Positions 39,394 through 49,039 of a stretch of DNA of 64,000 bases are shown here, piece by piece. Under the pieces are notes generated by a model. That model had not been told where the DNA came from. It did no database searches and saw only the letters and a list, made by a program, of their open reading frames with translations. Position 1 is the first letter of the stretch. The number at the start of each line of letters is the position of its first letter. The stretch is taken from the NCBI RefSeq assembly GCF_014268935.2, contig NZ_JABWRJ020000004.1, positions 558,001 to 622,000 on the forward strand. The letters run 5' to 3'. The translations under genes were made by a program, and so were the position numbers. The DNA is from Pseudomonas peradeniyensis (lineage in GTDB: Bacteria; Pseudomonadota; Gammaproteobacteria; Pseudomonadales; Pseudomonadaceae).

Positions 39394-40718
39394 GGTTTTC
39401 TCCGCTGCCGGGGGCTGTTGCGGTCCAGCTCGGCCAGGTGCTTGAGCTTCTCGCCGATCTTCAGCTCAAGCCCCCTCGGCACCGGCTGGTAGTACTGGCG
39501 CGGCTCGAGCTGTTCGGGGAAATAGTCCTCGCCGGCGGCATAGGCGTCCGGCTCGTCGTGGGCATAGCGGTACTCCTCGCCATAGCCCAGTTGCTTCATC
39601 AGTTTGGTCGGCGCGTTGCGCAGGTGCAGCGGCACCTCCAGAGAGCCGTGCTCGGCGGCCTCGCGCATGGCCGCCTTGAAGCCCATGTACACCGCGTTGC
39701 TCTTCGGCGCGCAGGCGATGTAGGTGATGGCCTGGGCCACCGCCAGCTCGCCTTCGGGGCTGCCCAGGCGCTCCTGCACGTCCCACGCCGCCAGGCACAG
39801 GCTCAGGGCGCGAGGATCGGCGTTGCCGATGTCCTCGCTGGCCATGCGCACCACCCGGCGGGCGATGTACAGCGGGTCGCAGCCGCCGTCGAGCATGCGC
39901 GCGTACCAGTACAGCGCGCCGTCCGGATTGGAGCCGCGCACCGACTTGTGCAGCGCCGAGATCTGGTCGTAGAAGGCCTCGCCGCCCTTGTCGAAACGCC
40001 GGCGGCTGTCGCCGAGCAGGCTCTGCAGCAGCTCGACGCCGATCTCGCCGCCGTCTTCGGCCAGGTCCGAGGCATTCTCGAGGAAGTTGAGCATGCGCCG
40101 GCCATCGCCGTCGGCGGCGGCCATGAGCATCTTGAACGCCTCATCGCCCACCCGCAGGTTGCGCTTGCCCAGGCCGCGCTCCTCGCTCAGGGCGCGATCG
40201 ACCAGTTTGCGCAGCGCGGCCTCGTCCAGGCTCTTGAGCACGTAGACCCGCGCCCGCGACAGCAGCGCGTTGTTCAGCTCGAACGACGGGTTCTCGGTGG
40301 TGGCGCCGATGAAGATCAGCGTGCCGTCCTCCACGTAGGGCAGGAAGGCGTCCTGTTGCGACTTGTTGAAGCGGTGCACCTCGTCGACGAACAGGATGGT
40401 GCGCCGGCCATACTGGCCGGCCTGCTGCTTCGCCACCTCGACCGCCTGGCGGATCTCCTTGACCCCGGCCAGCACCGCCGACACCGTTTCGAAGTGGGCG
40501 TCGCAGAACTGCGCCAGCAGCCGCGCCAGGGTGGTCTTGCCCACCCCTGGCGGCCCCCAGAAGATCATCGAGTGCAGCGCACCCTGCTCCAGCGCCTCGC
40601 GCAGCGGCTTGCCACGCGCCAGCAGGTGCTCCTGGCCGACGTACTCGTCCAGGTTGGACGGACGCAGGCGGGCGGCCAGGGGCTGGGCGACGGGTTCGCT
40701 TCGAAACAGGTCCATCAC
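39390..40718 (-). CDS. rarA: RarA (MgsA) replication-associated AAA+ ATPase
   Basis: 442 residues. Walker A is GPPGVGKT at 55-62, Walker B ILFVDEVHRFNKSQQDAFLP, sensor 1 GATTENPS. The C-terminal part (YWYARMLDGGCDPLYIARRVVRMASEDIGNADPRAL) is the tetramerisation domain of the family. It acts at stalled replication forks with SSB and RecA. It follows lolA by nine bases and is coupled to crcB. Confidence 0.95.
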   Translation of the reverse strand: MMDLFRSEPVAQPLAARLRPSNLDEYVGQEHLLARGKPLREALEQGALHSMIFWGPPGVGKTTLARLLAQFCDAHFETVSAVLAGVKEIRQAVEVAKQQAGQYGRRTILFVDEVHRFNKSQQDAFLPYVEDGTLIFIGATTENPSFELNNALLSRARVYVLKSLDEAALRKLVDRALSEERGLGKRNLRVGDEAFKMLMAAADGDGRRMLNFLENASDLAEDGGEIGVELLQSLLGDSRRRFDKGGEAFYDQISALHKSVRGSNPDGALYWYARMLDGGCDPLYIARRVVRMASEDIGNADPRALSLCLAAWDVQERLGSPEGELAVAQAITYIACAPKSNAVYMGFKAAMREAAEHGSLEVPLHLRNAPTKLMKQLGYGEEYRYAHDEPDAYAAGEDYFPEQLEPRQYYQPVPRGLELKIGEKLKHLAELDRNSPRQRRKP

Positions 40719-40727
40719 AGGCTCCGC

Positions 40728-41351
40728 TTACTCCTTGATGACGTCAGCGCCCTTGGGGATGTCGAACTGGAACTTGCTGTCCGGCACCGCCTGGTTGGCC
40801 TTGACGCCATTGAACAGGATGTTGGTGCGCTGGCCGACGCTGTCGATCAGCTGCATGTCATTGATCAGGCCCCTGCGGAACGACACGCGCAGCGAGTCGA
40901 ACAGGGTGTCCTTGGTCTTCGGCTTCAAGGTGAAGTCCATCACTTCGCCCTGTTCCTTGGAGGTGATGTCGAAGCTCTGGCTGATCTTCGACACATCGCC
41001 GGACAGCAGCAGCGCCGGGGTCTGGTTCAGGCGCACGTCGAGCTTCTTGATGGTCGCCTGCTCGAGGTCCGGGTCCCACAGGGTGACGTTCTTGCCGTCG
41101 GACACCACTACCTGCTCCTGCGGCGCATCGGTGTGCCAGTAGAACAGGCCCGGGCGCTTGACGGTCATCTTGCCGTTGGTCTCCTGCAAGCTGGTGCCGC
41201 CGGCATCCAGGGTCAGCTGGGAGAAGTTGGCTTCGATGGTCTGCGACTTTTCCAGCAATTGCGTCAGGCGCTGGACGTCCTGTTCGCCGGCCTGGGCCGA
41301 CAGGCTGGCCGTAGCCAGGGCAGAAACCAACAGCATGCGAATCGCGCGCAT
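40728..41351 (-). CDS. lolA: Outer membrane lipoprotein carrier LolA
   Basis: 207 residues from ATG 41351, chosen because GAGGA stands about seven bases before it. Signal peptide MRAIRMLLVSALATASLSAQA, cleaved before GEQDV. Mature beta-sandwich with QTIEANFSQLTLDAGG and KRPGLFYWHTDAPQEQVVVSDG. It carries lipoproteins across the periplasm from LolCDE to LolB. Follows ftsK, as in most gammaproteobacteria. Confidence 0.95.
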   Translation of the reverse strand: MRAIRMLLVSALATASLSAQAGEQDVQRLTQLLEKSQTIEANFSQLTLDAGGTSLQETNGKMTVKRPGLFYWHTDAPQEQVVVSDGKNVTLWDPDLEQATIKKLDVRLNQTPALLLSGDVSKISQSFDITSKEQGEVMDFTLKPKTKDTLFDSLRVSFRRGLINDMQLIDSVGQRTNILFNGVKANQAVPDSKFQFDIPKGADVIKE

Positions 41352-41413
41352 GGAAATCCTCATTGCACAGTGAAGGGGCCGGACGCCATCAATGGCGCCC
41401 GGCAGGTTGTTCA

Positions 41414-43858
41414 TCAGTCGCGCGGGCCGCCCGGGGCAATCACTTCCCGCGAGCCGTTGCTGTTCATCGGCGTGACCACGCCGGCCATTTCCATCGACTC
41501 GATCATCCGCGCGGCGCGGTTGTAGCCGATCTTGAGCTTGCGCTGCACCGCCGAGATCGACGCCCGGCGGCTTTCCAGCACGAACTGCACGGCTTCGTCG
41601 TAGAGCGCGTCGGCTTCCGGGTCGTCGCCATCGCCGCCGCCACCACCGCCGCCGTCGAAGCCGCTGCCGGCCTCTTCGACGCCGTTGAGGATATCGTCGT
41701 TGTAGTCCGGCGCGCCGCGCAGCTTCCAGGCCTCGACCGTGCGATGCACCTCGTCGTCGGAAACGAACGCGCCATGCACGCGGATCGGCAGGCTGGTGCC
41801 CGGCGGCATGTAGAGCATGTCACCGTGGCCGAGCAGCTGTTCGGCACCGCCCTGGTCGATGATGGTCCGCGAGTCGATCTTGCTCGACACCTGGAACGCC
41901 ATGCGGGTCGGGATGTTGGCCTTGATCAGGCCGGTGATCACGTCCACCGATGGGCGCTGGGTGGCCAGGATCAGGTGAATACCGGCGGCACGGGCCTTCT
42001 GGGCGATACGGGCGATCAGCTCTTCGACCTTCTTGCCGACGATCATCATCATGTCGGCGAATTCGTCGACCACCACCACGATGGTCGGCAGGGTGTTCAG
42101 CGCTGGCGGCTCGTCGTCCATGCTCTCGCGACGGTACAGCGGGTCGTGGATGATCTCGCCGGCTTCCTGGGCGTCCTTGATCTTGCGGTTGAAGCCCGCC
42201 AGGTTGCGCACGCCCATGGCCGCCATCAGCTTGTAGCGGCGCTCCATCTCGGCGACGCTCCAGCGCAGGGCGTTGGCGGCGTCCTTCATGTCGGTGACCA
42301 CCGGGCAAAGCAGGTGCGGGATGCCTTCGTAGATCGACAGTTCGAGCATCTTCGGGTCGATCATGATCAACCGCGCATCTTCCGGGCCCGACTTGAACAG
42401 GATCGACAGGATCATCGCGTTCACGCCCACCGACTTACCGGAACCGGTGGTACCGGCCACCAGCAGGTGCGGCATCTTGGCCAGGTCGGTGATCACCGGC
42501 TTGCCGCCGATGTCGTGGCCCAGGGCCAGGGTGACCGGCGACTTGTTCTCGTCGAACTGCGGCGACGACAGCACCTCGGAGAAGCGCACCATCTGGCGGT
42601 TCTCGTTGGGGATCTCGATACCCACGGTGGTCTTGCCGGGAATGACCTCGACCACGCGCACGCTGGTCACCGCCAGCGAGCGCGCCAGGTCCTTGGCCAG
42701 GTTGGCGATACGGCTGACCTTGACGCCCGCGGCCGGCTGGATCTCGTAGCGGGTGATCACAGGGCCCGGGTGGATCGAGTCGACCGCGACTTCCACGCCG
42801 AATTCCTTGAGCTTGATCTCCAGCAACTGGCCGACGCCGGCCAGGGACTCCGGCGAGTACTCGATCTTTTTCTGCTCGGCCGGGTCGAGGATGGAAATCG
42901 ACGGCAAGGTGCCTTCCACAGCGCTGTCGATGAACAGCGGTGCTTGTTTTTCCTTCATGACCCGCTTGCTCGGCTCCGGCGCCTTGTCCGCGGTTGGCGG
43001 GATGATCACCGGGGCGGCGGGCTGCGGGCGAGCCACCACGGTTTCGCGCGGCGCGACCGGGCGGGCCGGCGGCTCTTCGCGCATCACCACGGGCTCGGCG
43101 CGTTCACGCGGCTGCGGCTTGGCCGGCTCGCGCTTGTCGCCCTTGCCGCCCAGGTCGAAGACCGGATCGTCGACTTCACGCAGTTGGGCTTCCAGGCGCT
43201 TGCGCTCGTTGCGCGCCTCCCACCAGCGGTTGGCGGCGCCCTGCACCAGTTCGAACAGGTCGAGAGTGATCTTGCCGGTGAGGTCCATCACCTTGAACCA
43301 CGAAAGGTCGGTGAACACCGTCAGGCCGAACAGGAACAGGGCAATGAACATCAGCGTGCTGCCCTGCACGTTCAGCAGGTTGCGTGCCAGGTCGCCGAGG
43401 CTCTCGCCCAGGGCGCCACCGGCGGAAAACGGCATGCTCGCCGGCGGGTGGAAGTGGATATGCGCCAGCGCCGCGCCCGACAACACCAGGAACACCAGGC
43501 CGATCAGGCGCCAGGAGAACAGCCAGCCGCTCCACTGCCAGGGCTGGTGGCGCTCGCGGAAGATCTGCCAGGTCTTGATCGCCAGCAGCAGCGGGAAGAT
43601 ATAGGCGAAATAGCCGAGCACCATGAACAGGATGTCGGCGAAATAGGCCCCTGCGCGGCCGGCGGCGTTCTGCACCTGCTCGGCGTTGCTGGTGTGGCTG
43701 AAGCCCGGGTCGGCGGTGTCGTAGGTGACCAATGCCATCCACAGGTACAGGCACAGCGCGCCGACGGCGATCAGCGCACCTTCCTTCAGGCGGTAGTGCA
43801 GCTGTTGCCGCCACAGGGGCACTGGCAAGGGGGCTGGAGTTGCGGTGGATTTCTTCAA
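41414..43858 (-). CDS. ftsK: DNA translocase FtsK
   Basis: 814 residues. Four to five membrane segments at the N-terminus, a Pro-rich linker (about residues 230-330; many Pro, Glu and Arg), then the motor: Walker A GTTGSGKSVGVNAM (about residue 467) and Walker B VVVVDEFADMMM. The C-terminal gamma domain (ISAVQRKLKIGYNRAARMIESMEMAGVV) reads KOPS sites. It pumps the chromosome terminus and activates XerCD at dif during division. Confidence 0.95.
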   Translation of the reverse strand: MKKSTATPAPLPVPLWRQQLHYRLKEGALIAVGALCLYLWMALVTYDTADPGFSHTSNAEQVQNAAGRAGAYFADILFMVLGYFAYIFPLLLAIKTWQIFRERHQPWQWSGWLFSWRLIGLVFLVLSGAALAHIHFHPPASMPFSAGGALGESLGDLARNLLNVQGSTLMFIALFLFGLTVFTDLSWFKVMDLTGKITLDLFELVQGAANRWWEARNERKRLEAQLREVDDPVFDLGGKGDKREPAKPQPRERAEPVVMREEPPARPVAPRETVVARPQPAAPVIIPPTADKAPEPSKRVMKEKQAPLFIDSAVEGTLPSISILDPAEQKKIEYSPESLAGVGQLLEIKLKEFGVEVAVDSIHPGPVITRYEIQPAAGVKVSRIANLAKDLARSLAVTSVRVVEVIPGKTTVGIEIPNENRQMVRFSEVLSSPQFDENKSPVTLALGHDIGGKPVITDLAKMPHLLVAGTTGSGKSVGVNAMILSILFKSGPEDARLIMIDPKMLELSIYEGIPHLLCPVVTDMKDAANALRWSVAEMERRYKLMAAMGVRNLAGFNRKIKDAQEAGEIIHDPLYRRESMDDEPPALNTLPTIVVVVDEFADMMMIVGKKVEELIARIAQKARAAGIHLILATQRPSVDVITGLIKANIPTRMAFQVSSKIDSRTIIDQGGAEQLLGHGDMLYMPPGTSLPIRVHGAFVSDDEVHRTVEAWKLRGAPDYNDDILNGVEEAGSGFDGGGGGGGDGDDPEADALYDEAVQFVLESRRASISAVQRKLKIGYNRAARMIESMEMAGVVTPMNSNGSREVIAPGGPRD

Positions 43859-44195
43859 AACGCGTCTATTCCTGCGCGTGCTGCGCGTCCAATAGTGATT
43901 GGCCGGTCACTGGCCAATGAACCACTACTTTTAACATTACTGCCCGCCAGCCGCCATGGCGGCACGCCGTGTGGGGCGTGAACGGGGGCTACTTTCATAT
44001 AGATGCAATTTGAGCATGCATTTTCTTTTGTGACAAAGGCTTATGCTGTGTTTTTGCACAGGTGTGACAGCAAAAGCGCCAGATGGTGCCTGGAGCTGCC
44101 AAAGCCAGGCGCAATTTATCGACCTGGCAAGGCGTTGACCTCATTTGCAAGCCACGCCATGCTGCCCTCTCCCCTCCCCCGCCGCTCAAGAACCC
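43859..44195. other. Intergenic region between ftsK and aat
   Basis: Shared divergent region of about 337 bases. AT-rich centre (43,995-44,060) with short T- and A-runs. No gene, repeat or clear regulatory motif recognised. Confidence 0.4.
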
Positions 44196-44876
44196 ATGCT
44201 CACCTGGCTCACCCGCGACTCGTTGACCTTCCCGCCCCTGGAAAAGGCCCTGCACGATCCCAACGGCCTGCTCGCCGCCGGCGGCGACCTGACCCCGGAC
44301 CGCCTGGTCGCGGCCTATCGCCATGGCTGCTTTCCCTGGTACCAGGACGGCCAGCCGATCCTCTGGTGGTCGCCCGACCCGCGCACCGTATTGTTCCCGG
44401 ACGAGCTGCACGTTTCGCGCTCGCTGGCCAAGCTGATCCGCCAGGGCCGCTACCAGGTGAGCTTCGACAGCGACTTCGCGGCCGTGATCGACGCCTGCGC
44501 CGCGCCACGGGACTATGCCGACGGCACCTGGATCACCGACAACATGCGCGCCGCCTACTGCGAACTGCACCGGCGCGGCATCGCCCATTCGGTGGAGGTG
44601 CGCCGCGACGGCGAGCTGGTCGGCGGCCTGTACGGCCTGGCCATGGGCCGACTGTTCTTCGGCGAGTCGATGTTCAGCCGCGCCGACAACGCCTCCAAGG
44701 TGGGCTTCGTGACGCTGGTCGAGCACCTCAGGCAGGCCGGTTTCGTGCTGATCGACTGCCAGATGCCTACCGACCACCTGCACAGCCTGGGCGCCCGCGC
44801 CATCAGCCGGGCCGACTTCGCCAGCCATCTGGCGCAGTACCTGGACCAGCCCAGCGGCGCCCGCTGGGTTGCCTAG
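44196..44876 (+). CDS. aat: Leucyl/phenylalanyl-tRNA-protein transferase
   Basis: 226 residues from ATG 44196. FPPLEKALHDPNGLLAAGGDLTPDRLVAAYRHGCFPWY is the family signature; FGESMFSRADNASKVGF and FVLIDCQMPTDHLHSLGA follow. It adds Leu or Phe to proteins with N-terminal Lys or Arg, marking them for ClpS/ClpAP, whose genes lie 2 kb further on. The gene is followed by bpt. Confidence 0.95.
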   Translation: MLTWLTRDSLTFPPLEKALHDPNGLLAAGGDLTPDRLVAAYRHGCFPWYQDGQPILWWSPDPRTVLFPDELHVSRSLAKLIRQGRYQVSFDSDFAAVIDACAAPRDYADGTWITDNMRAAYCELHRRGIAHSVEVRRDGELVGGLYGLAMGRLFFGESMFSRADNASKVGFVTLVEHLRQAGFVLIDCQMPTDHLHSLGARAISRADFASHLAQYLDQPSGARWVA

Positions 44877-44933
44877 GCGAGTTCCCGGAGCTGGCTTACA
44901 CTTAGAGACAACGTCTCACCTAAGGGGTTGATC

Positions 44934-45641
44934 ATGACAGAGCTGGCGCGGTTGAAGTTCTATGCCACTCAACCCCACTCCTGCAGCTACCTGCCGGATG
45001 AGCAGGCGACCACGCTGTTCCTCGACCCGAGCCAGCCGATGGACGTGCACGTCTATGCCGACCTGTCGGAAATGGGCTTTCGCCGCAGCGGCGATCACCT
45101 CTATCGCCCGCATTGCCAGCAATGCAACGCCTGCGTGCCGGCGCGCATCCCGGCGGCGCGCTTCATTCCCAACCGCCAGCAGCGCCGAATCCTCAAGCGC
45201 AACGCCGACCTGACCGTCACTGCCGCCCGCCCGTCCTTCAAGGAAGAATACTTCGACCTGTACCGGCGCTATATCGAGCAGCGCCACGCCGACGGCGACA
45301 TGTACCCGCCCAGCCGCGACCAGTTCTCCACCTTTCTGGTCCGTGACCTGCCGTTCTGCTGGTTCTACGAGTTCCGCCTGGAGGGCCGGCTGCTGGCCGT
45401 GGCGGTGTGCGACCTGCTGCCCAACGGACTGTCGGCGGTGTACACCTTCTACGAGCCCGACGAGGAGCGCCGCAGCCTGGGGCGCTATGCCATCCTCTGG
45501 CAGATCACCGAGGCCCTGCGCCAGGACCTCGAGGCGGTTTACCTCGGCTACTGGATCAAGAACTGCAAGAAGATGAACTACAAGACCCAGTATCGCCCCA
45601 TCGAACTGCTGATCAACCAGCGCTGGGTCACCCTCAACTGA
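44934..45641 (+). CDS. bpt: Leucyltransferase Bpt (ate-type, for Asp/Glu N-termini)
   Basis: 235 residues from ATG 44934 with AAGGGG seven bases before it. N-terminal Cys residues (HSCSYL, CQQCNACVP) that form the cluster of ATE-type proteins, followed by the GNAT-type catalytic domain (LGRYAILWQITEALRQDLEAVYLGYWIKNCKKMNYK). In bacteria the family (Bpt) transfers Leu to N-terminal Asp/Glu. It works with Aat, ClpS and ClpA of this window. Confidence 0.93.
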   Translation: MTELARLKFYATQPHSCSYLPDEQATTLFLDPSQPMDVHVYADLSEMGFRRSGDHLYRPHCQQCNACVPARIPAARFIPNRQQRRILKRNADLTVTAARPSFKEEYFDLYRRYIEQRHADGDMYPPSRDQFSTFLVRDLPFCWFYEFRLEGRLLAVAVCDLLPNGLSAVYTFYEPDEERRSLGRYAILWQITEALRQDLEAVYLGYWIKNCKKMNYKTQYRPIELLINQRWVTLN

Positions 45642-45647
45642 AAGGCA

Positions 45648-45677
45648 TTGGCTTGAAACACAAATTTCGGGCATAAT
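45648..45677 (+). promoter_or_regulatory. Probable infA promoter
   Basis: TTGGCT (45648-45653), 18 bp, CATAAT (45672-45677), about 70 bases before the infA start. It lies immediately after the bpt stop. Confidence 0.5.
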
Positions 45678-45745
45678 CCACGCCACTTTTTTTGCCCGGT
45701 GCAGTCGTGCGTCGGGCCATCACTGGATACCGAGGGCTTTACTGC

Positions 45746-45964
45746 ATGTCGAAAGAAGACAGCTTCGAAATGGAAGGCACTGTCGTCGACACCCTGCCCA
45801 ACACCATGTTCCGCGTGGAGTTGGAAAACGGGCACGTCGTTACCGCGCACATCTCTGGCAAGATGCGCAAGAACTACATCCGTATTCTCACTGGCGACAA
45901 GGTCCGCGTCGAACTGACGCCGTATGACCTGAGCAAGGGCCGCATCACCTACCGTGCGCGCTAA
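45746..45964 (+). CDS. infA: Translation initiation factor IF-1
   Basis: 72 residues, the standard length, with [39 protein letters not shown], the OB-fold. Binds the A site of the 30S subunit with IF-2 and IF-3. Own promoter and terminator suggest a monocistronic unit. Confidence 0.97.
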
Positions 45965-45976
45965 GCTCCAGCCATG

Positions 45977-46007
45977 AAAAAGCCCGGCCAATGTGCCGGG
46001 CTTTTTT
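45977..46007 (+). terminator. Terminator after infA
   Basis: AAAAGCCCGGC-CAATGT-GCCGGGCTTTTTT hairpin 15 bases after the stop. Confidence 0.9.
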
Positions 46008-46023
46008 GTGGGCCTTCATAAAG

Positions 46024-46127
46024 CGGGGCTGCTTTGCAGCCCTTTCGCGGCGCAAGGCCGCTCCTACAGAAACATGCAATCCCCTGTAGGAGCGGCCTTG
46101 CGCCGCGAAAGGGCCGCACAGCGGCCC
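46024..46127. repeat. REP-type inverted repeats
   Basis: CTTTCGCGGCGCAAGGCCGC and its inverse, each ending in CTCCTACAG, 18 bp apart. Convergent gap between infA and clpA. Confidence 0.8.
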
Positions 46128-46132
46128 CAGCC

Positions 46133-48403
46133 TTACGCGACTTCAGCCGTGGTCTCGTAATCGAACACCAGCTCGCCATCGCGCAGGTCGATGTGCACCA
46201 CGCCACCGTGCTCGGCCAGCTCGCCGAACAGGATCTCCTCAGCCAGCGGCCGCTTGATCTTGTCCTGGATCAGCCGCGCCATCGGCCGCGCGCCCATCTG
46301 CACGTCGTAGCCCGAGGCCGCCAGCCAGCCGCGGGCGGCATCGGTGACCTCCAGCAGCACACGCTTGTCTTCCAGCTGCGCCTGCAGTTCGATGAGGAAC
46401 TTGTCGACGATGCTCTTGATCGTCTCGTGGGACAGGCGGCCGAACTGGATGATGGTGTCGAGGCGGTTGCGAAACTCCGGCGTGAAGCTCTTGCGGATGA
46501 CCTCCATCGCATCGGACGAGTGGTCCTGGTGGGTGAAGCCGATCGAGGCCCGCGCGGCGGTTTCGGCGCCGGCGTTGGTGGTCATGATCAGGATCACGTT
46601 GCGGAAGTCCGCCTTGCGCCCGTTGTTGTCGGTCAGGGTCCCGTGATCCATCACCTGCAGCAGCAGGTTGAAGACTTCCGGGTGGGCCTTCTCGATCTCG
46701 TCGAGCAGCAGCACGCAGTGCGGTTGCTTGGTGATGGCCTCGGTCAGCAGACCGCCCTGGTCGAACCCGACATAGCCGGGCGGCGCACCGATCAGGCGCG
46801 ACACGGTGTGCCGCTCCATGTACTCGGACATATCGAAGCGCACCAGCTCCACGCCCAGGGCCTTGGCCAGCTGGCGGGCGGCCTCGGTCTTGCCCACGCC
46901 GGTGGGGCCGGCGAACAGGAACGAGCCAACCGGTTTGTCCGGTGCCTTGAGGCCGGCACGGGACAGCTTGATGGCGGTGGCCAGCGAGTCGATCGCCGCA
47001 TCCTGGCCGAACACGGTCAGTTTCAGGTCACGCTCGAGGTTGCGCAGCAGTTCCTTGTCGGAGCTGGTGACGTGCTTCGGCGGAATCCGCGCGATCTTGG
47101 CGACGATGTCCTCGACCTGCGGCACGTCGATGCGCTTGACCCGATTGGCTTCCGGTTGCAGGCGCTGGTAGGCGCCAGCCTCGTCGATCACGTCGATGGC
47201 CTTGTCCGGCATATGCCGGTCATTGATGTAGCGCGAGGCCAGTTCGGCGGCGGCGCGCAGGGCCTCGTCGCTGTACTCGATGTTGTGGTGGCTCTCGAAG
47301 CGGCCCTTGAGCCCGCGCAGGATGCCCACGGTGTCTTCCACCGACGGTTCGGTGACATCGACCTTCTGGAAGCGCCGCGCCAGGGCACGGTCCTTCTCGA
47401 AGATGCCGCGAAATTCCTGGAAGGTGGTGGAGCCGATGCAACGGATCTCACCGGACGACAACAGTGGCTTGAGCAGGTTGGACGCATCCATCACGCCACC
47501 GGAAGCCGCGCCGGCGCCGATGATGGTGTGGATCTCGTCGATGAACAGGATCGCCTGCGGCCGCTTGCGCAGCTCGCCGAGCAGCGCCTTGAAGCGCTTC
47601 TCGAAATCGCCGCGGTACTTGGTACCGGCCAGCAGTGCGCCGAGATCAAGGGAGTAGACCACGCTCTGCGCCAGCAGGTCGGGGACCTGGCCGTCGACGA
47701 TGCGCTTGGCCAGGCCTTCGGCGATGGCGGTCTTGCCCACGCCGGCCTCGCCGACCAGCAGCGGGTTGTTCTTGCGCCGGCGGGCGAGGATCTGCGCCAC
47801 GCGCTCGACCTCCTGCTCGCGCCCGACCAGCGGGTCGATGCGCCCGGCCCGGGCCAGTTCGTTCAGGTTGCTGGCATAGGCATCCAGCGGGTTGCTGGAA
47901 GACGACGCTTCGCCGCCCTCCTCGTCCTGCATGTCCTGCTCGCTTTCGTTGTGCGAACCATGGCCCGGCACCTTGCTGATGCCGTGGGCGATGTAGTTGA
48001 CGACGTCGATGCGCGCCACGCTCTGCTGCTTGAGCAGAAACACCGCCTGGCTTTCCTGTTCGCTGAAGATCGCCACCAGCACGTTGGCCCCGGTCACTTC
48101 GCGCTTGCCGGAGCTCTGCACGTGGAACACGGCACGCTGCAGCACACGCTGGAAGCCCAGGGTCGGTTGCGTCTCGCGATCCTCGTCATGCACGGGGATC
48201 AGCGGGGTGGTCGAATCGATGAACTCCTGCAGGTCGTGCTTGAGTTTGTCGAGATTGGCGCCACAGGCGCGCAGAACGGTCGCGGCAGCCTCATTGTCAA
48301 GGAGTGCCAGCAGCAGATGTTCGACGGTCATGAACTCATGACGCTTCGAACGAGCCTCCTTGAAGGCCAGATTGAGGGTGACTTCGAGCTCGCGGTTTAA
48401 CAT
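46133..48403 (-). CDS. clpA: ClpA, ATPase subunit of ClpAP protease
   Basis: 756 residues. N-domain (LNLAFKEARSKRHEFMTVEHLLLALLDNEAA), first AAA+ with Walker A GEAGVGKT, second with GPTGVGKTEAARQLAK and Walker B. The IGF loop (RASIGFTHQDHSSDAMEVIRK) that docks ClpP has Phe where E. coli has Leu. Unfolds proteins for ClpP; ClpS feeds it N-degron substrates. Preceded by clpS in the same orientation. Confidence 0.97.
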   Translation of the reverse strand: MLNRELEVTLNLAFKEARSKRHEFMTVEHLLLALLDNEAAATVLRACGANLDKLKHDLQEFIDSTTPLIPVHDEDRETQPTLGFQRVLQRAVFHVQSSGKREVTGANVLVAIFSEQESQAVFLLKQQSVARIDVVNYIAHGISKVPGHGSHNESEQDMQDEEGGEASSSSNPLDAYASNLNELARAGRIDPLVGREQEVERVAQILARRRKNNPLLVGEAGVGKTAIAEGLAKRIVDGQVPDLLAQSVVYSLDLGALLAGTKYRGDFEKRFKALLGELRKRPQAILFIDEIHTIIGAGAASGGVMDASNLLKPLLSSGEIRCIGSTTFQEFRGIFEKDRALARRFQKVDVTEPSVEDTVGILRGLKGRFESHHNIEYSDEALRAAAELASRYINDRHMPDKAIDVIDEAGAYQRLQPEANRVKRIDVPQVEDIVAKIARIPPKHVTSSDKELLRNLERDLKLTVFGQDAAIDSLATAIKLSRAGLKAPDKPVGSFLFAGPTGVGKTEAARQLAKALGVELVRFDMSEYMERHTVSRLIGAPPGYVGFDQGGLLTEAITKQPHCVLLLDEIEKAHPEVFNLLLQVMDHGTLTDNNGRKADFRNVILIMTTNAGAETAARASIGFTHQDHSSDAMEVIRKSFTPEFRNRLDTIIQFGRLSHETIKSIVDKFLIELQAQLEDKRVLLEVTDAARGWLAASGYDVQMGARPMARLIQDKIKRPLAEEILFGELAEHGGVVHIDLRDGELVFDYETTAEVA

Positions 48404-48433
48404 AGCTTCACCTCATACCCAAGTGGTCGGCGA

Positions 48434-48808
48434 TTAACCGTCCTTCTCGATTTCACAGAGTAGCGGATGCTGGCTTTCCCTGGCGTATTGGTTGACCTGC
48501 ATGGCCTTTGTCTCGGCGATGTCACGGGTAAACAATCCGCATACTGCCCGCCCTTCGGTATGGACAGTCAGCATGATCTTCGTTGCCAGCTCGCGGTTCA
48601 GATTGAAGAACGTCTCGAGCACTTCGACGACGAAATCCATCGGCGTGTAGTCATCGTTGAACAAAACCACCTTGTACATCGGCGGCGCCTGCAGGATCGG
48701 CTTGGCCTCCTGGACGGCAAGGCCGGCGCCATCGTCCTCATGCCCGTCCTCGTTCGACTGCGGGCGATCCTGATTGAATGTTAGTCGAATCTCACTGAGT
48801 ACATGCAT
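48434..48808 (-). CDS. clpS: ClpS adaptor
   Basis: 124 residues. The conserved core VVLFNDDYTPMDFVVEVLETFFNL and MLTVHTEGRAVCGLFTRDIAETK is present, with the Asn-Asp and Met residues that form the N-degron pocket. It brings proteins with Leu, Phe, Trp or Tyr at the N-terminus to ClpA, whose gene follows 30 bases on. The N-terminal extension is acidic and flexible (QSNEDGHEDDGAGLA). It is divergent from cspD. Confidence 0.95.
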   Translation of the reverse strand: MHVLSEIRLTFNQDRPQSNEDGHEDDGAGLAVQEAKPILQAPPMYKVVLFNDDYTPMDFVVEVLETFFNLNRELATKIMLTVHTEGRAVCGLFTRDIAETKAMQVNQYARESQHPLLCEIEKDG

Positions 48809-49039
48809 GGAAAGAATTTCATCATGAGCGACAAGTTAAGGTTGTGGGTTGACCGCGCAGGCCTTTCCCGGCGCGGGCGCCGGCTGACCTTGACTATCGG
48901 CAAAACGGTGTTACAACCAATAAGAACCCACCGTGGTCGATAAAGATCCGCGCAGTCAACCAGATTTTCTCGCAAGGTTCGTATGCGGATGAAGTGGATG
49001 ATACTCCAGTGATGGAGTCCTTTGCAGAGGGACATAGGG

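Noticed and set aside
41363..43981. 872-codon plus-strand open frame opposite ftsK
   Set aside because: Antisense shadow caused by high GC at third positions; composition is His/Arg/Asp-rich with no family resemblance, while ftsK is certain.
46034..48400. 788-codon frame opposite clpA
   Set aside because: Antisense shadow of clpA with biased composition.
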